A DNA stretch of 64,000 nucleotides from positions 43,707,065 to 43,771,064 of the forward strand of contig NC_085141.1 of assembly GCF_024139115.2 (NCBI RefSeq), given 5' to 3'. The DNA is from Armigeres subalbatus. Lineage: Eukaryota > Arthropoda > Insecta > Diptera > Culicidae. Below are positions 43,727 through 54,365 of this stretch, in pieces. Within the stretch, counting starts at the first letter, position 1. Each line of letters opens with the position of its first letter. The notes under the pieces were generated by a model. The model ran no database searches. It was not told the origin of the DNA and was given only the letters and a program-made list of their open reading frames with translations. The translations under genes were made by a program, and so were the position numbers.

Positions 43727-44314
43727 ATGATGATGATGATGATACTACCATCTATTGTAGCAAGGCACCTGCCGATAGCACTGGCCATATCTGACAAACG
43801 ATTCGATCATGATTATATTATTGTTTGTATTTCATCAAACTCCTGTATGAAGGGCCAAAAATGGGTGGGGTGGTTCCATAAGCAGAGACACTTATGCGAA
43901 TCCACGGGATGAATAGAATCTCCTTCCAGAAGAAAGTTAGTACACACAATAAAATATTCTAGCCCTCGTTTCCCAGATTGACCCAATAGATGGGGAGAAG
44001 AGCTCGCCCTTTATCCACGAAATGTTAACAATAGGAAGTTGGCGATTCCACTCTTCCTATCCAAATCGCTTCAATCGGGTGCCCTGATGTTTTTTTTGTA
44101 TATAATCGTATATATAGTTTCGATGTAAGTGAATAATATATGCAATGGAATTCTCTCACCACATTTCAATCCAATTGTCCTGGATGTGCGAGATCCTTTC
44201 TTCAACACCAGTCTGTTTCAAATTTCATTGTCTTCAGAGTTGAAATATCGCCGGTCGAGAAATATTGATTGAAGATTGAACAATAGAATTCACAGTTCCT
44301 TTTTGTCGAGCCCT
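43727..44314 (-). mobile_element. (ATC)n-tailed retroposon, 588-bp copy
   Basis: GGAACTGGCTTGGAAGTG is repeated at 43709-43726 and 44315-44332 (18-bp target duplication). The homologous site at 19070-19095 is empty. The (GAT)n at 43727 is the 3' tail on the minus strand. The body matches 7540-8131 (TAGCAAGGCACCTGCCGATA, GGGTGCCCTGATG). There is no protein; it moved by retroposition using another element's enzymes. Confidence 0.9.
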
Positions 44315-44540
44315 GGAACTGGCTTGGAAGTGGGCCGGAAATGAAATCGCTATGACTGAAATTAGTGCTGGACCTCGTTAATTTAAATCAAATAAAAGCT
44401 TTTTCAAACGATGTTTACCAAGAAAAGCTATTTTTAAGCAGAAGTGAACCCCATTGCAGTATTGCACGGCCCACGAAATTTAGGAAAAGTTGCTTCCTGT
44501 CATAAATATCATTTAAATAATGCAGTCGCATGCATGTAAA

Positions 44541-44740
44541 CATCCATTGTCTCAATTATCTGTTATGTAATGTCAAACTGGTAACCTATTTTGTTGTACA
44601 ACCAATGATATTATACACACTTTTGTATTGATCCGGTTTGATGAGGGTTTAAAAGGAGTATCCAAAGTAAAAGCTACTTTTAGGCCATATCCTTTTGGTT
44701 AAGGTTGATCATTATCGGCATAACACCGATTGGCAACACC
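44541..44740. other. Spacer between family A copy 2 and the chimeric LINE
   Basis: 200 bp without a recognised feature. AACACC at 44735-44740 may be one half of the short target duplication of the next LINE. Confidence 0.4.
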
Positions 44741-45158
44741 AAGGCCATCTGCGAGTTGTGGCGCCTGCCTAGGATGTGGTGGGGTTTGACAGTGGGCCCT
44801 GTTAAACCTCTATAAAAAGCTGCATGTATCCGCAAGTAGGCTCCGCCAAAGCGACCGTGTGCCGCTCAAAGCGCACATGCCCAAGTCATGGTGTTAGGTG
44901 GGACGCTAAACAGCCCTGACACGACGGCCCTCCGACAAGACTGGAGGTTTGCGCAGGCCCAATAAGCCGCCTTTAAAACCAACTATTACGAACGACATAG
45001 AAGATAATACGACTCGATACATTCGGCAACGACCTAGGCGACGAATAAAGGATCACGATTGGAAGCTTGGAACATGGAACTGCAAGTCGCTAGGCTTCGC
45101 AATAGGATAATCTACGATGAATTACATCCCCGCAACTTCGATGTCGTAGTGACAGAAA

Positions 45159-46910
45159 GTGTGGAAAAGCGGGCATCGAGCGGCTACCTTCTACCAAAGC
45201 TGTGGCACCACCAACGAACTGGGAACCGGTTTCATAGTGCTGGGAAAGATGCGCCAACGCGTGATCGGGTGGCAGCCAATCAACGCAAGGATGTGCAAGC
45301 TGAGGATAAAAGGCCGTTTCTTCAACTATAGCATCATCAACGTGCACTGCCCACACGAAGGGAGATCCGACGACGAGAAAGAAGTGTTCTATGCGCAGCT
45401 GGAGCAGACATACGATGGATGCCCACTGCGGGACGTCAAAATCGATTGGAAACTCGGTTCGTGGAACTGCAAATCTCTCAACTTCATCGGGAGCACACGC
45501 ATACTCGCCGATGTGCTGAAGGACCGTGGACTCGGGATGGTAGCGCTGCAAGAGGTTTTTTGGAAGGGATCAATGGTGCGAACGTTTAGAGGTAATCGTA
45601 CCATCTACCAGAGCTGCGGCAACACACACGAGCTGGGAACAGCTTTCATAGTGATGGGCGATATGCAAAGGTGCGTGATCGGGTGGTGGCCGATCAATGA
45701 AAGAATGTGCAGGTTGAGGATCAAAGGCCGGTTCTTCAACTTCAGCATAATCAACGTCCATAGCCCACACTCCGGAAGCACTGATGATGATAAGGACGCA
45801 TTCTACGCGCAGCTGGAACGTGAGTACGACAGCTGCCCAAGCCACGACGTCAAAATCATCATAGGAGATTTGAACGCTCAGGTTGGCCAAGAGGAGGAGT
45901 TTAGACCGACTATTGGAAAGTTCAGCGCTCACCGGCTGACGAACGAAAACGGCCTACGACTAATTGATTTCGCCGCCTCCAAGAATATGGCCATTCGTAG
46001 CACCTACTTCCAACACAGCCTCCCGTATCGGTACACCTGGAGATCACCACTGCAGACAGAATCACAAATCGACCACGTTCTGATTGATGGACGGCACTTC
46101 TCCGACATTATCGACGTCAGGACATATCGTGGCGCTAACATCGACTCGGACCACTATCTGGTGATGGTTAAACTGTGCCCAAAACTATCCGTCATCAACA
46201 ATGTTCAGTACCGACGACCGCCGCGGTACGACCTAGAGCGACTGAAGCAACCTGATGTCGCCACTGCATACGCGCAGCATCTCGAGGCAGCGTTGCCGGA
46301 AGAGGGTGAGCTCGATGGGCCCCTCTTGAGGACAGCTGGAATACAGTCAAAGCAGCCATTAACGACGCAGCGGAGAACAACGTCGGGTATATGGGTCGAA
46401 GTCGACGGAACGATTGGTTCGATGAAGAGTGCATACAGATTCTGGAGGAGAAGGACGCAGCGCGGGCGGTCGCGCTGCAGCAAGGTACCCGGCAGAACGT
46501 GGAACGTTATAGACGGAAGCGGAGACAGCAGACCCGCCTTTTCAGGAGAAGAAACGCCGCCTGGAAGCAGCGGAGTGCGAGGCGATGGAACGGAACAGCT
46601 GTGCCGTTCTCAAGAAACACGCAAGTTCTACCAGAAGCACAACGCATCCCGCAAAGGCTTCGTGCCGCGAGCCGAAATGTGCCGGGATAAGGATGGGAAC
46701 ATCTTGAGGGACGAACGTGTGGTGATCGAAAAGTGGAAGCTGCACTACGAGGAACATTTGAATGGCGCTGAGAGTACAGGCAGTGAAAGTCAAGGCAGCG
46801 GAGGAGATGACTACGTCAGTTCAGCGGACGATGGAAGCCAACCAGCCCCCGGACCCGGAAAAGCTAGTCACTTGCCTGCCCAAACTGATAGTCAGAATCT
46901 GGGAAACTGA
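45159..46910 (+). pseudogene. Fused double endonuclease frame of the chimeric LINE
   Basis: 583 open codons. Residues 1-95 are family 1 endonuclease (YQSCGTTNELGTGFIVLG to PLRDVKI). Residues 96 on restart with family 2 endonuclease (DWKLGSWNCKS, MVALQEVFW, YQSCGNTHELGTAFIVMG, IGDLNAQVGQ, DHVLIDGRHF, SDHYLVMVKL). The first module lacks its own WNCKS and ALQE parts: upstream, a 20-odd-base deletion near 45150 breaks the frame. A lost G near 46319 shifts the end into a false arginine- and serine-rich tail. The join is in frame. A working protein is unlikely. Confidence 0.85.
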
Positions 46911-48269
46911 ACAGCTACCGGAGGAGTGGAAGGAAGGGATTATATGCCCCATCTACAAGAAAGGCGACAAGCTGGAGTGTGAGAACTTTCGAGCGATCAC
47001 CATCCTTAATGCCGCCTACAAAGTGATATCCCAGATCATCTTCCGTCGTCTGTCACCATCAGTGAATGAGTTCGTGGGAAGTTATCAAGCCGGCTTCGTT
47101 GACGGCCGCTCGACAACAGACCAGATCTTCACTGTACGGCAAATCCTTCAAAAATGTCGTGCATACCAGGTCCCAACGCATCATCTGTTCGTTGATTTCA
47201 AGGCTACATACGACAGTATAGACCGCGTAGAGCTATGGAAAATTATGGACGAGAACAGCTTCCCTAGGAAGCTTACCAGACTGATCAAAGCAACGGTGGA
47301 TGGTGTGCAAAACTGTGTGAAAATTTCGGGCGAACACTCCAGTTCGTTCGAATCGCGCCGGGGACTAAGACAAGGTGATGGACTTTCGTGCCTGTTGTTC
47401 AACATTGCGCTAGAAGGTGCCATGTGGAGAGCCGGGTGTAACAGCCGGGGTACGATTTTCAACAGATCCAGTCAATTTATTTGCTTCGCGGATGACATGG
47501 ACATTGTCGGCCGAACATTTGCAAAGGTGGCAGAACTGTACACCCGCCTGAAACGTGAAGCAACAAAAGTTGGACTGGTGGTGAATGCGTCAAAGACAAA
47601 GTACATGCTGGTGGGCGGAACCGAGCGCGACAAGGCCCGCCTGGGAAGCAGTGTTACGATAGACGGGGATACCTTCGAGGTGGTCGAGGAATTCGTCTAC
47701 CTCGGATCCTTGCTAACGGCTGATAACAATGTCAGTCGTGAAATACGAAGGCGCATCATCAGTGGAAGTCGGGCCTACTACGGGCTCCAGAAGAAACTGC
47801 GGTCAAAAAAGATTCGCCACCGCACCAAATGTGTCATGTACAAGACGTTAATAAGACCGGTAGTCCTCTACGGACATGAAACATGGACAATGCTCGAGGA
47901 GGACTTGCAAGCACTCGGAGTATTCGAGAGACGGGTGCTTAGGACCATCTTTGGTGGTGTGCAAGAAGACGGTGTGTGGCGGCGAAGAATGAACCATGAG
48001 TTTGCCCAACTCTACGGCGAACCCAGTATCCAGAAGGTAGCTAAAGCCGGAAGGGTACGATGGGCAGGGCATGTTGCAAGAATGCCGGACAGCAACCCTG
48101 CAAAGATGGTGTTCGCTTCCGATCTGGCAGGTACGAGACGACGTGGAGCGTAGCGAGCGAGATGGGCAGACCAGGTGCAGAACGACTTGGCGAGCGTGGG
48201 GCGTATTCGAGGATGGAGAGATGCGGCCTCGAACCGTGTATTGTGGCGTCAAATTGTTGATTCAGTGTT
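46762..48269 (+). pseudogene. Family 2 reverse transcriptase of the chimeric LINE
   Basis: 463 open codons to 48153, then a CAG-to-TAG nonsense codon, with the same frame continuing to 48269. RT landmarks are YKKGDKLECENFRAITIL, QAGFVDGRSTTDQIF, HLFVDFKATYDSID, RRGLRQGDGLSCLLFN, CFADDMDIVGR near 47487, EEFVYLGSLLTADNN, YGHETWTM and RVRWAGHVARM. About 90 bases encoding the KTNKAAGKDGIGAELIKM segment, present at 36100-36180, are deleted near 46850, which also changes frame. Palm residues are intact. Confidence 0.9.
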
Positions 48270-49840
48270 CGGGGTGACATTGGGCCTAGGGGGTAAGATT
48301 GGGCCAAAAACGAAAAATGTTTCAACTCCTAATATCTCAGAAACTGTTACGAATTTTGATCAAAACTTCAAACGGTTCGAAATTATAGTAAAATTCAAGT
48401 TTAGGAAGTCACAAAACAAATTCCAAGGACTAATTGTGCTCGTACCATAATGCTTGGAATTTGAATGTAAAACTATTGATCGAATGAACCCGTATTAAAA
48501 TAGTGTCAGTAATGCCCCACAAATCTATTAGGGGAAGAGGCCCCAAAACGCCCCCCCGATGCAAAACGCCTTTTGTGGTTTCCCTCATATTTACCGTCAT
48601 TAATATGTCCGTAACAAAACTAGATCTAAAATTATGTAGGATAGGCGAAGAAAGTTTCAAAATAGTGCATGGGAAGGTCGGAAAAACCGAAAATTTCCAC
48701 ATTTTGAAGAAACATCTAGCATTTTGGCGAGGCAAAACGCCCTAGTGGCAATAGCCTACAAAGTACTTGCGTCTCCATGGACTATCCATACTAGAATGCT
48801 GATTCACCGACGCGTGGTACTTTGTTCCCTAGGAGCCGCCAGCTGAAAGGCGTTTTGCCTCATGAGTTTTCCGGCAACAAAATATCACCACTTTTTTGAA
48901 ATGTGAATATTATCAATATGATTGAGATTTTTGACAATTTTTGAAGGTGGTTATAGAACAAAGCCACAAATCGGCCATCTTGGAAACCACGTGCTTTTTC
49001 TAGTGATTTTTCAAGAGCACGAATTGAGAGAACAACAACGCCCATGGGGATCGCAACATCTGTAGATCGTTTGATTACTCATGCTAAGCAATCGACTTTA
49101 ATTTCAGCATTGTACAAAACATATTACGCTGGTTTTGAACTTTTGATAATAGGAGTAGAAAACCGTGTGGTGAATTTGAAATTCACCACATGGCTTGATT
49201 GTATAATCACAACTAGCTACCTTGTTTAACTGATGCATAATGTAAAAATACCCATGAATAGCGTTAAACTAGCTACCTTGTTTAACTGATGCATAATGTA
49301 AAAATACCCATGAATAGCGTTACAAATAAGACAATAGAGCAGTGTTTGCTTAGCTAGGGCATATTGCCCCCCCTTCCCTACATAACTAGTTTTTAGATCG
49401 ATGGATACCTGGTTATCATGTTACGATAATCTGTTGTTGTTTTATCGAATTTTATGAATATTTATATAGCGGTTCTAGTTTTTCGTAGCAACGAGCAATG
49501 CACACTGAAAAGGGGTGAGATTGGGACAAGCCTTTCGTTGATTTGCCATACATAGTTGATAAGAGCCGTAATGTATGCAATTATTTTCAATGAACGATTG
49601 AATCGTTGCATCGTCGCCGCTGAACTTTATTGTACTTGGCCCAATGTCCTGTTAGGGGTGAGAATGGGCCAATTTTAAACAACATATATCTTTGAAGAAT
49701 TTCCCTCATTTATTGTACATAGTGGCAAATTCATTGTTCAAGCTTGTACCAAACTAATGAAAACTTGATTCCAATGTTAACTACTAGAGCTTTGTAACAT
49801 TTATTTGGAGCATACCACATTTTGGCCCAATGACACCCCC
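48270..49840. mobile_element. 1.57 kb TIR element in the LINE 3' UTR, GTT target
   Basis: CGGGGTGACATTGGGCC at the left faces GGCCCAATGACACCCCC at the right. GTT stands outside both ends (48267-48269, 49841-49843), and the LINE 3' UTR continues beyond. The interior contains further GGGGTGAGATTGGG/GGGGTGAGAATGGGCC copies (49514, 49655), a direct duplication of about 75 bp at 49205-49330 and AT-rich DNA. No transposase frame is seen; frames of 61-101 codons are unrecognised. Confidence 0.7.
49205..49325 (+). repeat. Direct tandem duplication
   Basis: AACTAGCTACCTTGTTTAAC through CATGAATAGCGTTA occurs twice in a row, about 57 bp apart, with no differences seen. It is a recent local duplication. 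Confidence 0.8.
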
Positions 49841-49889
49841 GTTGGCGATATCTGTTTAGATGTAGACTAAATAAATGAAAATGAACACC

Positions 49890-50026
49890 TAATTCCAACA
49901 GATGGATCGAGTGCGTCTGAGGCAACGATGTCTTCCAAATCTAGACGTAAATGAACTAACGATGTATCACTTCGTTGCTGTTCAAGATACTCTTTGTTTC
50001 AGGACATATCATTGGTTCGTGGTGCA
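49890..50026 (+). pseudogene. Upstream coding-like piece of a transposase fragment
   Basis: The frame that becomes recognisable at 50027 is open back to 49975. The preceding 85 bases contain no matching start. It carries a hydrophobic run followed by IGSWCINDHHV. It lies outside the palindrome arm and is present only once. Confidence 0.4.
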
Positions 50027-50175
50027 TCAACGATCACCACGTAGCCGTCAGAATATTTTGTTTTATTTGCGATTCTCCAGCTCGATGGTTTATCAAGCGC
50101 GTGATCAATTTCAACGAAAAGCATGGCTGTCTGAAGTGCACTACGAAAGGAAAATGTCACACTGCTGGTACAGTA
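50027..50175 (+). pseudogene. Transposase-like domain fragment, left arm
   Basis: About 50 codons: DHHVAVRIFCFICDSPARWF, IKRVINFNEKHGCLKCTT. The FICDSPAR...GCLKCT arrangement, with paired cysteines, resembles a motif (ICDAPAR...GC.KC) found in many insect transposon-derived proteins, probably part of a DDE-type transposase region. That assignment is from memory of the motif, not a search. Only this piece is present and it runs into the MITE at 50179. Confidence 0.5.
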
Positions 50176-50178
50176 ATA

Positions 50179-50369
50179 GGGGGAATGACGGCTTTGGCAG
50201 GTTTTGTTCTATTATTGGCAGGGGTTTTTTTTATGACTGACTAGGCTCAAATTTGGCCTAAACATTCTGTGCATATCAAAGAATATTATGGCCAAATTTC
50301 ATAAAATTTGGTCGACAAAAATCCTCCACCCAATAATAGAACAAAACCTGCCAAAGCCGTCTTTCCCCC
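50179..50369. mobile_element. 191-bp MITE, TA target, copy 2
   Basis: The ends GGGGGAATGACGGCTTTGGC and its inverse match copy 1 at 9347-9527. TA flanks at 50177-50178 and 50370-50371. The interior ACTGACTAGGCTCAAATTTGG aligns with copy 1. Confidence 0.9.
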
Positions 50370-50372
50370 TAT

Positions 50373-50531
50373 TACTGTACCAACAGTGTGACAATATTTT
50401 CCTTTCGTAGTGCACTTCAGACAGCCATGCTTTTCGTTGAAATTGATCACGCGCTTGATAAACCATCGAGCTGGAGAATCGCAAATAAAACAAGATATTC
50501 TGACGGCTACGTGGTGATCGTTTACAGTCAC
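50373..50531 (-). pseudogene. Transposase-like domain fragment, right arm
   Basis: The mirror copy of the left-arm piece: NDHHVAVRISCFICDSPARW and CLKCTTKGKYCHTVGT on the minus strand, with one extra codon near its end. Shared open frame in both arms suggests that the inverted duplication arose from a once-coding sequence. Confidence 0.5.
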
Positions 50532-50615
50532 TCCATGATTGAGGATAGGATTAAGTTAATTGATGAATAGCTGCAGAAACTTGGTAGCGCTTTTAGTTTT
50601 GCTACACTCTACCCA

Positions 50616-50827
50616 CAATTCAAGACAAAATTTTCAAAACAACTTATCTGCTTTTGTGAACAAAGATTCAAACGACGATTTGACGAATGACACCATCAAT
50701 AGGTATGTGAAGGTTCCCGCTACCAGTTGATGGTGTTGGTTTGCGTGGGAGAACTATCAGATTCGTCAAATTTGAATCTTTGTTTACAAAAGCAGATAAG
50801 TTGTTTTGAAAATTTTGTCTTGAATTG
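50616..50827. mobile_element. 212-bp MITE, TACCCA flanks
   Basis: CAATTCAAGACAAAATTTTC and its inverse form terminal repeats that extend over 70 bp (ACTTATCTGCTTTTGT, AACAAAGATTCAAA). TACCCA is repeated at 50610-50615 and 50828-50833. No coding sequence. Confidence 0.8.
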
Positions 50828-50833
50828 TACCCA

Positions 50834-51270
50834 CAATTTTACTCATTAAACGTGATATTTAAATCATTGATATCAAAATATTGTATGAATATCGTATTCC
50901 ACATTTTATGAATCAGTAGACCGCCTTCCCACAAATGTGAATCAGTTTGGTCTTTTGGTTTGGGCAGTTTGGTTTGGTTTTTGAATCAAACTATTATAGT
51001 TCAATTTTTGCGATTATCTGTCAGAAATAACTTATTTACATTTGATTATCCATGCAGTAAGTGTTTTCGATATGAAAAGCAATAATTATGTACTACAATA
51101 GATAACGTAATGCTGTAGGGGGGAAGTGCGTACACATTATGTTTTATGGGTTTGTGCATGTATCTCTTACTGCTATGGAGATAGACGCTTGCAATCTTCA
51201 ACGAAGTTGATCGAGAAATCCATGCCCTCCGTTTGAAGATCAGACAAGTTAGAGATCCATCTGCAAAGCG
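50834..51270. other. Unrecognised spacer
   Basis: AT-rich with a TTTGGTTTGG-type run near 50950-50990. A 78-codon minus-strand frame (51046-51282) shows no family features. Confidence 0.45.
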
Positions 51271-52030
51271 ACGGTATACCAAAAGTCTACGTAGACTTTT
51301 TCATTTTATTAAATTTTTTTGGTAAACAATTTATACATCAGCTTTGTGAGAAGTTCACTTGTTTGATTTTTTAAGGATTTTCCAGATTTTTTTTGCAACA
51401 CTTTACCTAAAAAATGGCTTGAGTTTCTCCAGAAAAATCTAATGAACTTCACTGAAGTAATAGTCTGAACAAATCTTAAAATTATCATGAATTTCACCAG
51501 GAAATGCTTCTGTGTTAAAGAGGTAAATTCTCCGAAGTATTCTATAAAAAAATTCAAAAAATTCAAAATTTCCATTTGAATTTATTGCAAATTCTACTTA
51601 AATATCTTTTCATTTTCGCAGAAACTTCTTTGGAAACTATAATTAATTCTTTAGAATTTTCAAGGAAAATTATTTCGTAATTGAACGGAAAATTCTTTGG
51701 AATTTTCAAAATTTCAGAAATTCTTCGGAATTTTCGCGAGGTTTTTTTGATATATAAGGGAAATTCTTCGAAATATCCATGGGATAATTCTTCGTAAATT
51801 TTACGGCAATTTCTTCGGGAGTTCTAATGCAAATTCTTTTGAATTGTCGATGGAAAATCTTCGGAATTTCTAAAGAAATTGTGGAAAATTTCCACGAGAA
51901 AATATTTTAATTTCATGCCAAAAGTTCTTTAAGTTTCCAGAAAAAAAATATTTGCAATTTTCGTAAGAAAGCCTTTGTAATTTTCATGAAGATTTATCCG
52001 AATTTTTCGCAAGAAACTCGCCAAACCATA
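51271..52030 (+). mobile_element. Partial relative of the 1540-bp GGGGCTGTCC element
   Basis: It begins with GGTATACCAAAAGTCTACGT, matching 12771-12795, and continues through the same GAAATTCTTC/GGAAATT repetition with the same order of motifs (GTTCACTTGTTTGATTTTTT). The terminal TIR is missing on both sides. Confidence 0.75.
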
Positions 52031-52849
52031 GAATTTTTTTTAAAATTTCCGAACTAAGCTTGCCAACTTTTTAGAAGACAGAAACTTTCAAAATCTCATT
52101 TATTGCGAGATATAAAACCTAACGGAGAATTCCTTATACACTAGCGCTGCCAAGCGGAGTTATTCCGAACCAAACTTGCCTCCACCATAATGATTCTTTC
52201 GAAAAAAGTTACATAAGACAAAAACATTTCTAAATAGAGATTTCAAGATATCCAACCTAACAGGGTGGTAACAACTTTCAGTTATCACTACGTACCTAAT
52301 ACCGAATTTGCGGAGATTGCTTTAATAAATTGTTCTGTGGCCACCCAGTAAGTGATTTGAGTATTTACTCGGTGGTTTGATATTTCACTAAGGTAGAAAA
52401 TGACAACAGAAAATCGACCTATATATGTGCACAAAATTGCGCGCGTGCTTCAATGTATGAAGATACTCGATTCAAAAATTGTGACGAGCGTGTAATCTTC
52501 CCACAATTTATGAATCAATAATTTTTTTTAATCTCCTTTGATGTGCCGTTATTTTTCTTTAGTAATAATATGCTTATCCTGATTGTAAATGTTGTCCACA
52601 AATATTTCTGTTTCAAATTTCGTAAAACTAACTCACAAACCCAGTCTCACAGCTTATCGCTCATAAAGTCGTGTCTTGACGGAGCTATGAAAAAACAACA
52701 ACATTGACTAGGGAAAACAAAGACGGACGAATTTTATTATTTCTTCGAATATAACAATAAATATACGGAGGCAACTAATTGAAATCGTTGGAAGAATACT
52801 TTAGCTAGTAGCCAAGTGCATTTTTATTATGATTAATATCAGTTTCCTT
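52031..52849. other. Unrecognised AT-rich DNA
   Basis: No open frame of note, tandem array or TIR was recognised. Confidence 0.45.
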
Positions 52850-52876
52850 CTAATTTTTCATTTCAAACTCAAGTGA

Positions 52877-54097
52877 GCTTGATTGACTGCTCGTAGTTGC
52901 CACTCCATTATGACCAGATCAGCTGTTCTTGCACAGGGAACCAACAGATGTTTGCTTGGGACTAGCTCACATCTTCAATGTACAAGTACTGGTGATCTCA
53001 TTTGTTAGGTCATACTGGCGCCTGCCACGTCAGAATGCAAGTCAATGTAGGGAAGGGGGAGGAATTGGTGATGCAATCACGAATATACCTCTGCACTAGG
53101 GCAGTTCAAATTACAAAAATGTTCGAAAATTCCAACTCCCATATGTCTATTAGCATCATTTTGATAATATAGGAGTCCTGGCAAAATTTCGGGCAATTCG
53201 GTGGCCATTTAGGGGTGGCGCGAAGTCAATTTATGTTTATATGGAAATTTGTATGGAAAAAACTTAAAATTTATTCAAATCCCCCTACAACTCTTAAATC
53301 GTGATGAATTCAAATAAACATCCCCAACCTCCATTTTTGGAGTCTATTTGAGCTCAACCAGTGGATAACTCATTATTTTTGATTTATATTTTCACTGCTA
53401 CGTTGAGGCTAATTACATCATTTTAGCCATTTATCTCATATTCACATTGTTAATAGAACCGTTCAATCCACTCATAACTAATGTGTTATCCGGGGGTCCC
53501 TTTTATATAGATTCCAAAAAGGGAGGTTGGGGATGTTTTTTTGAATTCATCACAATTTGACAATTGTAGAGAGACTTGGATAAATTTTAAGTTTTTCCCA
53601 TACAAATTTCCATATAAACATAAATTGACTTCGCGCCACCCCTAAATGGCCACCGAATTGCCTGAAATAGACATATGGGAGTTGGAATTTTCGAACATTT
53701 TTGATATTTGAACTGCCCTACTCTGCACTTGCCACGAGTTCATGCGGAATTTGTTGGAATTTTTGGGTTAGGTTCGAGAGGCAGAGGTCCGTCTTGGTTA
53801 ACGAGCTGCCAATGTGATAGATAGGAGAAAGCAACTGATGGAATTTATAATTGCATGTTTGGAAACGCGCTTTATAGTTCATTTCCAATTCTAGCAGATT
53901 ACTGTTAGAATATTCAAGTTGAAGGTATAGGAATTGAGATGGAAACGGTATGGAAGTCCATTTCCAGTTCTAGCGATTGCTAGAACATGAGAAAGATAGA
54001 GAAAGATACAAAGTAGGAGAATGGAACGGGCCTGGGATTGAACCCACGACCTCCTGCGTATGAGGCAGAAGCAGTAGCCATATGACTACCAAGCCCG
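52877..54097 (-). mobile_element. tRNA-headed SINE with a hAT-type MITE inside
   Basis: On the minus strand from 54097 it starts GCGGGCTTGGTAGTCATATG. An anticodon-arm-like CTGCCTCATACGCAG (anticodon CAT) and the B box GGGTTCAATCCCAGGCC follow. A 27-bp direct repeat flanks it (52850-52876 and 54098-54124). The body shares CCTACTTTGTAT and the CATGTTCTAG region with the SINE at 63313. Without the MITE at 53097-53720 it is about 590 bp. RNA polymerase III transcription is expected from the boxes. Confidence 0.8.
53097..53720. mobile_element. 624-bp hAT-type MITE
   Basis: TAGGGCAGTTCAAAT and its inverse are the ends. CTCTGCAC is repeated at 53089-53096 and 53721-53728 (8 bp with T at position 2 and A at position 7, as hAT targets favour). 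The two halves pair over most of their length (GGCCATTTAGGGGTGGCGCG, AAGTCAATTTATGTTTATAT), so it is a large hairpin. Confidence 0.9.
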
Positions 54098-54124
54098 CTA
54101 ATTTTTCATTTCAAACTCAAGTGA

Positions 54125-54365
54125 TTCAAAAACTGTGGGCGATTCACCATTGTGGGACCAGTGTAGTTCCATAATATATTCCCACTGCCATAGGAGGTAT
54201 ATCTGGAATCTCATGGATTTTACAAAGAATGGGCCAAACAGTTTTTGGTAATACATTTGTGAACTGTCCCAAACGTCCAATTAATTAGTTCCAAGTCCAA
54301 GCTTTAATTAGTTTTATCTCTTCAAAAAATCACGCATTTTGCTAAAAGCTTTTGCCACAGAATAC
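54125..54365. other. Unrecognised spacer
   Basis: No feature recognised between the SINE and the LINE scrap. Confidence 0.4.

Larger units (their letters stand above)
28259..44540 (+). mobile_element. TA-target element family A, copy 2, expanded to 16 kb by insertions
   Basis: It starts with the same GGGTAAATCACTACTTGGGC end as 18462, with TA at 28257-28258. Its body continues to 28829 and resumes at 43461 (shared motifs AACGTGCATATTTTTG, GAGATTGAGCGAAATTTTGC, GAAATTAGTGCTGGACC) until about 44540. The final 30 bp seen in copy 1 are missing or replaced. Between lie a minus-strand LINE with its own insertions (28830-43460) and an (ATC)n retroposon (43727-44314). Unlike copy 1, it keeps about 250 bp around the LINE target. 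No transposase was seen. Confidence 0.75.
44741..49883 (+). mobile_element. Chimeric RTE-like LINE: family 1 5' end fused to family 2
   Basis: 44741-45443 is family 1 (5' UTR from ATCTGCGAGTTGTGG onward plus the first half of the endonuclease). From 45444 the sequence is family 2, beginning again at the endonuclease start and running to the family 2 3' UTR (CTGTTTAGATGTAGACTAAA at 49851 and a TAAATGAAAATG tail). The join is within AAAATCGATTGGAA, where the two families share a few bases. A 1.57 kb TIR element (48270-49840) splits the 3' UTR. AACACC at 44735-44740 and 49884-49889 may be the target duplication, so the chimera was probably integrated as one unit. Confidence 0.8.
50027..50523. 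repeat. Palindrome with coding-like arms and a MITE at its centre
   Basis: Arms 50027-50178 and 50370-50523 are reverse complements with few differences (AATTTCAACGAAAAGCATGG, AAGTGCACTACGAAAGGAAA). They meet at GTAATATTAC once the 191-bp MITE is removed, so the MITE sits on the dyad centre. Both arms encode the same protein piece in their inward direction. It may be a long-TIR DNA element. Confidence 0.85.
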
